Origin: Candidatus Segatella papionis
GTDB taxonomy: Bacteria; Bacteroidota; Bacteroidia; Bacteroidales; Bacteroidaceae
DNA length: 10,125 nt
NCBI GenBank assembly: GCA_002297965.1
Contig: DBLF01000033.1
Location: forward strand, 1,808 to 11,932
Direction: 5' to 3'
Positions within the stretch are counted from its first letter, which is position 1, and each line of letters starts with the position of its first letter. Positions 1 through 6,321 of the stretch are shown here, piece after piece. A program made the position numbers and the translations under genes. The notes beneath the pieces are model-generated. The model made no database searches, was not told where the DNA came from, and saw nothing but the letters and a program-made list of their open reading frames with translations.

Positions 1-407
1 GTCATGCCTGTCAACTCAGCGAACATCATGTTGAACCAGAAGTTGAACAAGTGGAGCAACAAACCGAGAACGATGATGATACCGAGCACCAACATGTTCT
101 GGCTAGCCCACTCTACCTTCTCTGGCTTAGCAGTTACCTCGTAACGCTGGTTACCACGAGCACGACGGTTCTGTGCTGTCAGGATGAAAGCGTAAACGAT
201 GTGAATCACTGCCAATGCTGCCAAACCCAAGGTTGCAACTACGGCGTACCAGTTAGCACCCAACAACTCGCAAATCATGTTGTAAGCCTCTCCTGAGAAG
301 AGTGCAGCAACATTCATGCAGCAGTGGAATGTCAAGAATAGAATAAGCGCGATACCAGTTACAGACATCACTACCTTTCTACCAATAGATGAATTGATTA
401 ACCACAT
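1..407 (-). CDS. sdhC: Succinate dehydrogenase/fumarate reductase cytochrome b subunit (partial, N-terminal part)
   Basis: This is the membrane anchor subunit of the succinate:quinone oxidoreductase/fumarate reductase complex, the b558-type diheme anchor found in Bacteroidetes and Bacillus. It passes electrons between the flavoprotein/iron-sulfur subunits and menaquinone in the inner membrane. Reading the minus strand from the ATG at 407-405 gives 135 residues before the window edge. The N-terminus (MWLINSSIGRKVVMSVTG) and the following hydrophobic helix are typical of the family. At least three membrane segments are visible, around residues 12-36, 54-78 and 105-128. Each holds a histidine (H28, H69, H119) at about the position of axial heme ligands in the B. 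subtilis protein. An in-frame stop lies a few codons upstream, so this ATG is the natural start. The C-terminus and any sdhA/sdhB partners lie beyond the left edge. Family assignment is firm; SDH versus FRD direction cannot be told from this fragment. Confidence 0.9.
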   Translation of the reverse strand, partial: MWLINSSIGRKVVMSVTGIALILFLTFHCCMNVAALFSGEAYNMICELLGANWYAVVATLGLAALAVIHIVYAFILTAQNRRARGNQRYEVTAKPEKVEWASQNMLVLGIIIVLGLLLHLFNFWFNMMFAELTGM

Positions 408-491
408 AAATGATTGATTTTAAAATATTTAACTGTTTGAAACTAATTATTATTTCTTATTTGTTCTACATCTATTTGTCAAGCGCGATAA

Positions 492-508
492 GGAAACATT
501 TTGTTTCC
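492..508. repeat. Short inverted repeat in the sdhC-mnmG spacer
   Basis: GGAAACA (492-498) and TGTTTCC (502-508) form a perfect 7-bp inverted repeat around a TTT loop. It lies about 85 bp upstream of the sdhC start and 75 bp upstream of the mnmG promoter. It could be an operator or a hairpin in a long sdhC leader. It is followed by no T-run that would make it a good terminator. No function can be assigned from sequence alone. Confidence 0.45.
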
Positions 509-583
509 GCAATCCCCATTTTTAGGTATATTCTCGCAACTCAGCTGCAAAATTACTATAATTTAATGATTTATCAAAAGATT

Positions 584-617
584 TTTGCTAAAATTTCAAT
601 TAAAAATAGTACTTTTG
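584..617 (+). promoter_or_regulatory. Bacteroidetes-type promoter for mnmG
   Basis: TACTTTTG at 610-617 matches the Bacteroidetes -7 consensus TAnnTTTG exactly. A TTTG at 584-587 serves as the -33 element with a 22-bp spacer, at the long end of the usual range. Transcription would begin near 622-626, giving a leader of about 30 nt before the mnmG ATG at 654. The motif match is seen; activity is inferred. Confidence 0.6.
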
Positions 618-653
618 CCGAAAATTAGAAAAAGTATAGATTAAATACAGATT

Positions 654-2525
654 ATGAGATTCAATTATGACGTACTTGTTATCGGCGGCGGGCACGCCGG
701 ATGCGAGGCTGCTTCTGCCTCCGCCAACATGGGTGCCAAGACTTGCCTGATAACAATGGACATGAACAAGATTGGCCAGATGAGTTGCAACCCTGCCGTC
801 GGCGGAATCGCCAAGGGACAAATCGTACGAGAGATTGATGCGCTCGGCGGACAGATGGGTATCGTGACCGACAAGACTGCCATCCAGTTCCGTATGCTCA
901 ACATCGGAAAGGGTCCCGCCGTATGGAGTCCTCGCGCACAGTGCGACCGTGGCAAGTTTATCTGGGAATGGAGAACCATCCTCGACCACACCGACAACCT
1001 CGACATCTGGCAAGACCAAGCCGACGAGCTTCTCGTGGCTAACGGCGAGGCCATCGGCGTGCGCACCATCTGGGGTGCCGAGTTCTATGCAAAGAGCATC
1101 ATCATCACTGCGGGAACCTTCCTCAACGGTTTGATGCACGTGGGCAGAAAGATGGTGGAAGGCGGAAGATGCGCCGAACCTGCCGTGCATCATTTCACGG
1201 AGAGCATCACCCGATGGGGAATTACCTCGGCGAGAATGAAAACGGGAACACCTGTTCGCATCGACAAGCGAAGCGTACATTTCGAGGACATGGAGGAACA
1301 ACCTGGCGACAGCGACTTCCATCAGTTCTCTTACATGGGAGAGCATCGAGTGTTGAAGCAACTGCCTTGCTGGACGTGCTACACCAACAAGAAGGTTCAC
1401 GACACGCTGAAGAGCGGTCTCGCCGACTCACCTTTATATAATGGACAAATCCAGAGCACGGGTCCTCGATACTGTCCGAGCATCGAGACCAAGCTCGTCA
1501 CCTTCCCCGACAAGGATCAGCATCCACTCTTCTTGGAGCCTGAAGGCGAAGATACCAACGAGATGTATCTAAACGGTTTCTCGTCGAGCATGCCGATGGA
1601 CATCCAGTTGAAAGCCCTTCACGAAATCCCAGCTTTGAGAGATGCGAAGATTTACCGACCGGGCTACGCCATCGAGTACGATTACTTCGACCCTACCCAA
1701 CTCAAGCATTCGCTGGAGTCGAAAATCATCAAGGGTCTCTTCTTCGCCGGACAGGTAAATGGAACCACGGGTTACGAGGAAGCGGGAGGTCAAGGCACTG
1801 TTGCTGGAATCAACGCCGCTCTCCACTGCGTCGGCGACAAGACATTCGAGATGAAGCGAGACGAGAGTTACATCGGCGTACTCATCGACGACCTCACCAC
1901 GAAGGGAGTGGACGAACCTTATCGCATGTTCACCTCAAGAGCCGAGTATCGCATCTTGCTCCGACAGGATGACGCAGACGCACGTCTCACCGAAAAAGCT
2001 TACGAGTTGGGCATCGCCAAGCGCGACCGCTACGACTGGTGGATGGAGAAGAAAGAAGCCATCGAAAGAATCATCGACTTCTGTGCCAACCATCCTATCA
2101 AGAAGGACGAAATCAATCCGAAATTGGAAGCCCTCGGCACTACTCCACTTCGCGCCGGTTGCAAGCTCATCGACCTCGTGGCACGTCCTCACTTGAACTT
2201 GAAAAACCTCTCCGAGATTATCCCCGACTTGAAGGCTGCGATGGATGCGCCAGCGAATCGCAAGGAAGAGATTTCGGAGGCAGCGGAAATCAAGATGAAG
2301 TACAAGGGATACATCGACCGAGAGCGACTCATCGCCGACAAGATGCACCGCTTGGAGAACATCAAAATCAAGGGTCGTTTCAACTACGCTGAACTTCATG
2401 AAATCTCCACCGAGGGACGCCAAAAGCTCGAACGCATCGACCCAGAGACGCTGGCCCAAGCGAGCCGCATTCCTGGCGTATCGCCAAGCGACATCAATGT
2501 GATGCTTGTCTTGATGGGTAGATAG
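654..2525 (+). CDS. mnmG: tRNA uridine-5-carboxymethylaminomethyl(34) synthesis enzyme MnmG (GidA)
   Basis: MnmG is an FAD-dependent cytosolic enzyme. With the GTPase MnmE it installs the carboxymethylaminomethyl (or aminomethyl) group on C5 of wobble uridine 34 in several tRNAs, which improves decoding of split codon boxes. The 623-residue length is normal for the family. The N-terminal Rossmann motif GGGHAGCEAA (residues 11-20) binds FAD. It is followed by the conserved SCNPAVGG (44-51, with C45) and KGPAVWSPRAQCDR (86-99). Further family signatures are TGTPVRI, GQVNGTTGYEEAGGQG, and TSRAEYRILLRQDDAD near the start of the helical part. The C-terminus (EGRQKLERIDPETLAQASRIPGV and onward) is the MnmE/tRNA-binding helical domain. 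The ATG directly precedes the FAD motif at the expected distance, and a -7 promoter lies upstream. A 296-bp spacer carrying parS follows, so mnmG is probably transcribed alone. No damage is seen. Confidence 0.97.
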   Translation: MRFNYDVLVIGGGHAGCEAASASANMGAKTCLITMDMNKIGQMSCNPAVGGIAKGQIVREIDALGGQMGIVTDKTAIQFRMLNIGKGPAVWSPRAQCDRGKFIWEWRTILDHTDNLDIWQDQADELLVANGEAIGVRTIWGAEFYAKSIIITAGTFLNGLMHVGRKMVEGGRCAEPAVHHFTESITRWGITSARMKTGTPVRIDKRSVHFEDMEEQPGDSDFHQFSYMGEHRVLKQLPCWTCYTNKKVHDTLKSGLADSPLYNGQIQSTGPRYCPSIETKLVTFPDKDQHPLFLEPEGEDTNEMYLNGFSSSMPMDIQLKALHEIPALRDAKIYRPGYAIEYDYFDPTQLKHSLESKIIKGLFFAGQVNGTTGYEEAGGQGTVAGINAALHCVGDKTFEMKRDESYIGVLIDDLTTKGVDEPYRMFTSRAEYRILLRQDDADARLTEKAYELGIAKRDRYDWWMEKKEAIERIIDFCANHPIKKDEINPKLEALGTTPLRAGCKLIDLVARPHLNLKNLSEIIPDLKAAMDAPANRKEEISEAAEIKMKYKGYIDRERLIADKMHRLENIKIKGRFNYAELHEISTEGRQKLERIDPETLAQASRIPGVSPSDINVMLVLMGR

Positions 2526-2572
2526 TAGAGAAAACAGCCCACAAGAAGTGCGAAACATAGGGGAAACAGAAA

Positions 2573-2588
2573 TGTTTCACGTGAAACG
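2573..2588. other. parS centromere site (ParB-binding), upstream of apt
   Basis: TGTTTCACGTGAAACG matches the widely conserved chromosomal parS consensus TGTTTCACGTGAAACA at 15 of 16 positions. It contains the perfect 14-bp palindrome GTTTCACGTGAAAC (2574-2587). ParB (Spo0J) loads on such sites as a CTP-dependent clamp, spreads, and recruits SMC and ParA to segregate the replication origin. The site is intergenic, 47 bp after the mnmG stop codon. A second copy lies about 800 bp downstream. Sequence identity with the consensus is seen directly; ParB occupancy in this organism is inferred. Confidence 0.85.
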
Positions 2589-2666
2589 TAGTACATATAA
2601 AACATTTGGTTTTCAAACGCTTAAGTTGTGTTACATTAAGTATTTCCACGGTTAAAGTAAAACTTC

Positions 2667-2682
2667 AGCCGCACGTGAAACA
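2667..2682. other. Degenerate parS-like half-site
   Basis: AGCCGCACGTGAAACA keeps the right arm and centre of parS (CACGTGAAACA) intact, but the left arm is degenerate; overall 12 of 16 positions match the consensus. It sits between the two better sites, about 95 bp after the first. It may be a weak ParB site, a decayed one, or chance. Its position in the same spacer makes chance less attractive. Confidence 0.4.
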
Positions 2683-2728
2683 AAAGCGTTGCTCCCCTGT
2701 AAAAACAAGAAAAAGGACAAATGATTCT

Positions 2729-2761
2729 GCAAGATTTCCGCAAGATTTCCACAAGATTTCC
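2729..2761. repeat. Three 11-bp tandem repeats, DnaA-box-like
   Basis: The unit (G/A)CAAGATTTCC is repeated three times head to tail at 2729-2739, 2740-2750 and 2751-2761, followed by a partial ACAAGG. The period is close to one DNA helical turn. The junctions read ATTTCCACA twice, which matches the DnaA box TTATCCACA at 7 of 9 positions, and ATTTCCGCA once. TTGCGGAAAT at 2772-2781 is an inverted copy of ATTTCCGCAA (2734-2743). The array lies just upstream of apt and close to parS. It could bind an initiator or a regulator of apt, or simply be a replication-slippage repeat. Confidence 0.6.
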
Positions 2762-2821
2762 ACAAGGAATATTGCGGAAATTCTCAAGGGAAAAAGTATT
2801 AATATAAAGGATAAAAAAGAG

Positions 2822-3352
2822 ATGAACAATCAGCTATTATTAGACAATCTGAGAAGTATTCCAGATTGGCCAATCAAGGGTGTAAACTTCCGTGACGTGA
2901 CCACCCTTTTCAAGAATCCAGCAGCTCTGAAAGAGATCAGCGACGAGATGTACGAGCTGTACAAAGACAAGGGAATTACCAAGATTGTAGGCATCGAATC
3001 TCGTGGTTTCGTGATGTCTTCTGCCCTCGCCATTCGCCTCGGAGCAGGTGTCGTTTTGTGTCGCAAACCAGGTAAACTTCCATGCAAAACCGTGCAGGAA
3101 AGTTATGCCAAAGAGTATGGTATCGACACCATCGAAATCCATGAGGATGCCATCAATGAGAACGACGTGGTACTCCTCCACGACGACCTTCTCGCCACTG
3201 GTGGAACCATGAAAGCAGCTTGCGATTTGGTCAAGAAATTCCATCCAAAGAAGGTGTATGCTAACTTCATTATCGAGCTTGTAAACGAGAATTTCGAGGG
3301 CAGAAAGATCTTCGATCCAGACGTAGAAGTTACCACTTTGATGCAATTGTAA
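2822..3352 (+). CDS. apt: Adenine phosphoribosyltransferase
   Basis: Apt converts adenine and PRPP to AMP and pyrophosphate, a one-step cytosolic purine salvage reaction. The 176-residue product is of normal family length. The N-terminal part carries the family pattern RSIPDWPIKGVNFRDVTTLF (11-30). GIESRGF at 57-63 and RKPGKLP at 81-87 are the usual loop motifs. VVLLHDDLLATGGT at 116-129 is the PRPP-binding signature with the acidic pair D121-D122. The frame is open from an ATG at 2606, but the extra 72 codons show no APRT similarity, are lysine- and serine-rich, and run through parS and tandem repeats. The ATG at 2822 starts right at the domain and is preceded by an A-rich leader, so it is chosen. 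Two parS sites flank the gene. uvrC follows after 67 bp, with a terminator-like hairpin between them. Confidence 0.96.
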   Translation: MNNQLLLDNLRSIPDWPIKGVNFRDVTTLFKNPAALKEISDEMYELYKDKGITKIVGIESRGFVMSSALAIRLGAGVVLCRKPGKLPCKTVQESYAKEYGIDTIEIHEDAINENDVVLLHDDLLATGGTMKAACDLVKKFHPKKVYANFIIELVNENFEGRKIFDPDVEVTTLMQL

Positions 3353-3358
3353 TTGATA

Positions 3359-3396
3359 GAGCGTTGCAGTTTCACGTGAAACCGCAACACTCTTTT
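3359..3396 (+). terminator. Terminator-like hairpin after apt, enclosing parS
   Basis: GAGCGTTGC (3359-3367) pairs with GCAACACTC (3384-3392) at 8 of 9 positions. The inner palindrome GTTTCACGTGAAAC continues the stem, apart from one A/C mismatch at 3368/3383. The result is a long hairpin with an ACGT loop, followed by TTTT at 3393-3396. This has the form of an intrinsic terminator for apt. The T-run is short, so termination may be partial and leave some read-through into uvrC. Confidence 0.5.
3368..3383. other. parS centromere site (ParB-binding), between apt and uvrC
   Basis: AGTTTCACGTGAAACC holds the same perfect 14-bp core GTTTCACGTGAAAC (3369-3382) as the upstream site and matches the 16-bp consensus at 14 positions. 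It is intergenic, 795 bp from the first site centre to centre. Finding this core twice within a kilobase, both times outside genes, is very unlikely by chance and supports a ParB-binding cluster. Confidence 0.8.
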
Positions 3397-3419
3397 ACCC
3401 TATTTCAACCCTTAAAAAT

Positions 3420-5267
3420 ATGACGAAACAAGAGAATGAGGAACGTTTGGCACGATTGAAAAACATCGTTTTGAGCATGCCAGAGAAGCCGGGAAGCTAT
3501 CAATATTACGACGAAAACCACACAATTATCTATGTGGGAAAGGCGAAAAATCTGAAGCGAAGAGTGTCTTCTTACTTCCATAAAGAGGTGGATAGATACA
3601 AGACAAAGGTACTTGTTTCGAAGATTTTCGACATCTCTTACACCGTCGTAAACACGGAAGAAGACGCTCTTTTGCTTGAGAATAGTCTCATCAAGAAGTA
3701 CAATCCTAGGTATAATGTATTGCTGAAAGACGGCAAGACCTACCCTTCCATTTGCGTCACAAACGAGTATTTTCCTCGCATTTTCAAGACTCGCCATATT
3801 AATAAAAAGGTGGGAACTTTCTTCGGTCCATACCCTCATATCGGCAGTATGTATGCCGTGTTGGAGGTCATCAAGAAGCTATATAAGCCCCGTACTTGCA
3901 GGTTTCCTATTACCAAGGAAGGCGTTGCGGAAGGCAAATACAAGCCCTGCTTGGAATACCATATTCACAACTGTGGAGCACCTTGCATCAACAAACAGAG
4001 CTACGAGGAATACCAAGAAAACATGCGCCAAGCACGTGAAATCTTGAAGGGAAATACCCGAGAAGTAGGCAAATATCTCTACGATTTGATGATGAAAAAT
4101 GCCGAACTTCTACGCTTCGAGATAGCCGAAGAGTACAAGAAAAAGTATCAACTGCTGGACGAATTCGAGGCGAAAAGCGAGGTGGTGAGCCATACAATTA
4201 CCGACGTGGATGTCTTCACCATCGTAAACGACGATGCCAACAAGAACGCCTTCATCAACTATATTCACGTAAAAAATGGCACCATCAACCAGAGTTTCAC
4301 TTACGAATATAAGCGCAAGCTGGAAGAAAGCGACGAGGAGCTTTTGATTACTGCCATCCCCGAGATTCGGGAGCGTTTCCACTCCACTTCGAAAGAGATT
4401 ATCGTGCCCTTCGAGATGGAATGGAAGCTAAAAGATGCGTCCTTCTTCGTACCGCAGAGAGGTGACAAAAAGCATCTGTTGGAACTGTCGGAAATGAACT
4501 GCAAGCAGTATAAATTCGACCGTCTAAAGCAAGCCGAAAAGCTGAATCCGGAGCAAAAACAGACCCGTCTGATGAAGGAATTACAAGCGAAACTGAAGCT
4601 TCCGAAGCTCCCATATCAGATAGAATGCTTCGATAACTCCAATATTTCGGGTACGGATGCCGTAGCTGGTTGTATCGTATATAAAGGTATGAAACCATCC
4701 CGTAAGGACTATCGCAAATACAACATCAAGACGGTGGTCGGCCCAGACGATTACGCCTCGATGCAAGAAGTGGTTAGACGTCGATACAGCAGAATGATAG
4801 AGGAAGAAACACCGCTGCCAGACCTCATCATCACCGATGGTGGAAAGGGGCAAATGGACGTGGTTCATGAGGTCATAGTCGATGAATTGCACCTCGACAT
4901 CCCTATCGCCGGTCTCGCCAAGGATGACCGTCACCGTACCAACGAACTCCTCTATGGATTCCCTCCACAAACGGTCGCCCTCCCCCCAGAAAGCGAACTT
5001 TTCAAGGTATTGACACAGATACAAGACGAGGTGCATAGATACGCCATCACCTTCCACAGAGACAAGCGAAGCAAACACGCCCTCCACTCGGAATTGGATG
5101 ACATCAAGGGCATCGGTCCTAAGGCAAAAGAAGCCCTTCTGAGCAAGTTTAAGAGCGTCAAGAAGATGAAAGAGGCAAGCCAAGAAGAGCTGACAGAGGT
5201 ACTGGGACCACACAAAGCGGAAATTTTAATAAAATATTTCGCAGAAAAAGAAGAGAAATCCAAATAA
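3420..5267 (+). CDS. uvrC: UvrABC excinuclease subunit C
   Basis: UvrC is the dual-incision nuclease of nucleotide excision repair; it is recruited to UvrB-marked lesions and cuts 3' and then 5' of the damage. The 615-residue length is normal. The GIY-YIG domain at about residues 20-100 makes the 3' cut and shows the variant PGSY (24-27) and YVGKAKNLKRR (38-48), with catalytic Y27, R48 and E87 apparent. Four cysteines (C160, C177, C185, C189, in RTC, KPC, HNC and APC contexts) match the known [4Fe-4S] ligands. A UvrB-contact UVR-like helical segment lies at about 205-245. The RNase H-like 5'-cutting domain has D405 (ECFDNSNISG), D473 (LIITDGGKGQ) and H546. A tandem helix-hairpin-helix DNA-binding region with KGIGPK (from about 559) closes the protein. 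The ATG follows an A-rich leader without a Shine-Dalgarno sequence. No promoter of its own is evident. PolA, which fills UvrC-made gaps, is encoded at the far end of the window. Confidence 0.97.
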   Translation: MTKQENEERLARLKNIVLSMPEKPGSYQYYDENHTIIYVGKAKNLKRRVSSYFHKEVDRYKTKVLVSKIFDISYTVVNTEEDALLLENSLIKKYNPRYNVLLKDGKTYPSICVTNEYFPRIFKTRHINKKVGTFFGPYPHIGSMYAVLEVIKKLYKPRTCRFPITKEGVAEGKYKPCLEYHIHNCGAPCINKQSYEEYQENMRQAREILKGNTREVGKYLYDLMMKNAELLRFEIAEEYKKKYQLLDEFEAKSEVVSHTITDVDVFTIVNDDANKNAFINYIHVKNGTINQSFTYEYKRKLEESDEELLITAIPEIRERFHSTSKEIIVPFEMEWKLKDASFFVPQRGDKKHLLELSEMNCKQYKFDRLKQAEKLNPEQKQTRLMKELQAKLKLPKLPYQIECFDNSNISGTDAVAGCIVYKGMKPSRKDYRKYNIKTVVGPDDYASMQEVVRRRYSRMIEEETPLPDLIITDGGKGQMDVVHEVIVDELHLDIPIAGLAKDDRHRTNELLYGFPPQTVALPPESELFKVLTQIQDEVHRYAITFHRDKRSKHALHSELDDIKGIGPKAKEALLSKFKSVKKMKEASQEELTEVLGPHKAEILIKYFAEKEEKSK

Positions 5268-5273
5268 ATGTCG

Positions 5274-5281
5274 TATATTTG
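5274..5281 (+). promoter_or_regulatory. Possible -7 element for the dtd operon
   Basis: TATATTTG is an exact match to the Bacteroidetes -7 consensus TAnnTTTG and sits just after the uvrC stop codon. No convincing TTTG -33 element lies 17-23 bp upstream. If used, it gives a leader of roughly 130 nt before dtd that includes the palindrome at 5333-5344. The call rests on a single motif. Confidence 0.4.
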
Positions 5282-5332
5282 CAAAGGGAATACGCTCTAA
5301 ACAAAAAACATTTAAACAAGCAAATGCATTTA

Positions 5333-5344
5333 AGCCGTACGGCT
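5333..5344. repeat. 12-bp palindrome in the uvrC-dtd spacer
   Basis: AGCCGTACGGCT is a perfect palindrome. The outer flanks (TTT at 5329-5331 and AAA at 5346-5348) also pair after one mismatch, so it could form a cruciform or hairpin. It is followed by a GC-rich stretch (about 5358-5390) containing AGCCCAGGGCAACGCTC, unlike the A-rich surroundings. The patch may be a fragment of a dispersed REP-like repeat or a leader structure for dtd. No function is assigned. Confidence 0.45.
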
Positions 5345-5419
5345 AAAACGGACTGTAAGCCCAAAAGCACCTAGCCCAGGGCAACGCTCCTAACATTATT
5401 ATAAAGAAAGAAAATCAAT

Positions 5420-5872
5420 ATGAGAATCGTAATACAGCGTGTAAGCCACGCCTCCGTAACCATCAATGGCGAGGTGAAATCAGCCATCAAGCAGGGTTAT
5501 CTCATCCTCCAAGGCATCGAGGAAAGCGATACTTCGGATGATGTAGATTGGCTAGTCAAGAAGGTCATTGGTCTCCGCGTCTTCGACGACGAGAACCACG
5601 TGATGAACCGTTCCATCATGGATATTCAGGGCGAAATCCTGGTCATCAGCCAGTTCACCCTATTCGCCAGCTACAAGAAAGGCAATCGCCCTAGCTGGTA
5701 TCGTGCAGCCAAGCACGAAATCAGCATTCCACTCTACGAGGAGTTCTGCAAGAAGCTATCCGAAGCCCTAGGAAAACCCGTAGGAACAGGCGAATTCGGA
5801 GCTGACATGAAGGTGGAATTGCTCAACGATGGTCCTGTCACCATTATGATGGATACCCACAACAAGGAATAA
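5420..5872 (+). CDS. dtd: D-aminoacyl-tRNA deacylase
   Basis: Dtd hydrolyses D-aminoacyl-tRNAs and mischarged glycyl-tRNA(Ala), keeping D-amino acids and glycine errors out of translation; it acts as a cytosolic homodimer. The 150-residue length is typical of the family. The N-terminus MRIVIQRVSHASVTING is a classic Dtd start. The active-site motif SQFTL is at residues 77-81. The cross-subunit NDGPVT motif at 136-141, with G138-P139 giving chiral proofreading, is intact. The start codon follows an A-rich leader. A 47-bp gap separates it from the MazG-like gene, so it probably leads a three-gene operon. Confidence 0.97.
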   Translation: MRIVIQRVSHASVTINGEVKSAIKQGYLILQGIEESDTSDDVDWLVKKVIGLRVFDDENHVMNRSIMDIQGEILVISQFTLFASYKKGNRPSWYRAAKHEISIPLYEEFCKKLSEALGKPVGTGEFGADMKVELLNDGPVTIMMDTHNKE

Positions 5873-5919
5873 TCCCCCTATTTTGGGAAGAACGAATATA
5901 CATATAAAACGAGAAAATC

Positions 5920-6294
5920 ATGACGATAAAAGAAGCACAAGAAGCTGTAGATAAATGGATCAAGGAGTACGGCGTTCGTTATTTCGGCGAACTGACCAAT
6001 ATGGCTTGCCTCACCGAAGAAGTAGGCGAATTGGCTCGTGTCATCGCCCGAACATACGGCGACCAGAGCTTTAAGAAAGGCGAAAAGCCTAACCTTGGCG
6101 AAGAAATGGCAGACGTTCTCTGGGTTCTCATCTGCCTCGCCAACCAAACAGGCATCGACCTCACGAAAGAACTCCAAAAGAGCTTCGAAAAGAAGACCAA
6201 AAGAGATGCCGAAAGACATAAGAACAACCCGAAATTAAGCGAAGAGGGAAAAACGAAGAGTGAAAATTCTAACAGCCTAAAGGCGCAAAAATAA
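5920..6294 (+). CDS. MazG-like nucleotide pyrophosphohydrolase
   Basis: This is a small all-alpha NTP pyrophosphohydrolase of the MazG-like superfamily, which cleaves (d)NTPs, often non-canonical ones, to NMP and pyrophosphate. The Mg2+-binding pattern is clear: E33-E34-x-x-E37 in LTEEVGEL, and E62-x-x-D65 in EEMADVLW. A single MazG domain spans about residues 5-100. The last 25 or so residues (SEEGKTKSENSNSLKAQK end) are polar and low in complexity and look like a disordered tail not needed for the fold. The substrate cannot be predicted. It lies 47 bp after dtd and 27 bp before deoC, so co-transcription is likely and fits a role in nucleotide pool cleaning beside deoxynucleoside catabolism. 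Confidence 0.9.
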   Translation: MTIKEAQEAVDKWIKEYGVRYFGELTNMACLTEEVGELARVIARTYGDQSFKKGEKPNLGEEMADVLWVLICLANQTGIDLTKELQKSFEKKTKRDAERHKNNPKLSEEGKTKSENSNSLKAQK

Positions 6295-6321
6295 ACATTA
6301 ACAAAGAAACAATATAAAGAA

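Larger units (their letters stand above)
408..653. other. Divergent intergenic region between sdhC and mnmG
   Basis: This is an AT-rich 246-bp spacer between two genes that start away from each other. It contains the mnmG promoter (584-617) and an inverted repeat at 492-508. I found no clear TAnnTTTG -7 element for the leftward sdhC gene, so its promoter is not identified. The 72-codon open frame at 410-628 has no recognisable protein character, overlaps the mnmG promoter and is not called as a gene. Confidence 0.6.
2526..2821. other. mnmG-apt intergenic region with parS and repeats
   Basis: This 296-bp spacer is unusually structured. In order it holds phased GAAAC/GTTTC motifs (2552-2587), a near-consensus parS (2573-2588), a degenerate parS half-site (2667-2682), three 11-bp direct repeats (2729-2761) with an inverted copy (2772-2781), and an A-rich leader before apt. 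No terminator for mnmG is evident. A frame that stays open from 2606 into apt crosses all of these elements and is not treated as coding. Confidence 0.6.

Noticed and set aside
51..296. 81-codon plus-strand open frame near the left edge
   Set aside because: The minus strand reads as a clear SdhC-type cytochrome b subunit across the same bases.
410..628. Possible 72-residue protein in the sdhC-mnmG spacer
   Set aside because: It is a low-complexity AT-rich translation, overlaps the mnmG promoter, and has no leader or family resemblance.
600..1400. 266-codon open frame on the minus strand, antisense to mnmG
   Set aside because: It lies entirely over the start of mnmG and its promoter, has no recognisable domain, and arises from the strong codon bias of mnmG.
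1935..2558. 207-codon minus-strand open frame opposite the 3' half of mnmG
   Set aside because: The plus strand encodes an unmistakable MnmG C-terminal domain here; the antisense product has no family features.
4028..4043. CACGTGAAA within uvrC as a further parS site
   Set aside because: Only about 9 of 16 positions match the consensus, and the bases are accounted for by uvrC codons.
4581..5213. 210-codon minus-strand open frame opposite uvrC
   Set aside because: It covers the RNase H-like and helix-hairpin-helix parts of UvrC; it is a shadow frame with no domain pattern.
5592..5607. CACGTG within dtd as a parS site
   Set aside because: Both flanking arms fail to match; about half of the positions agree, consistent with a chance hexamer.
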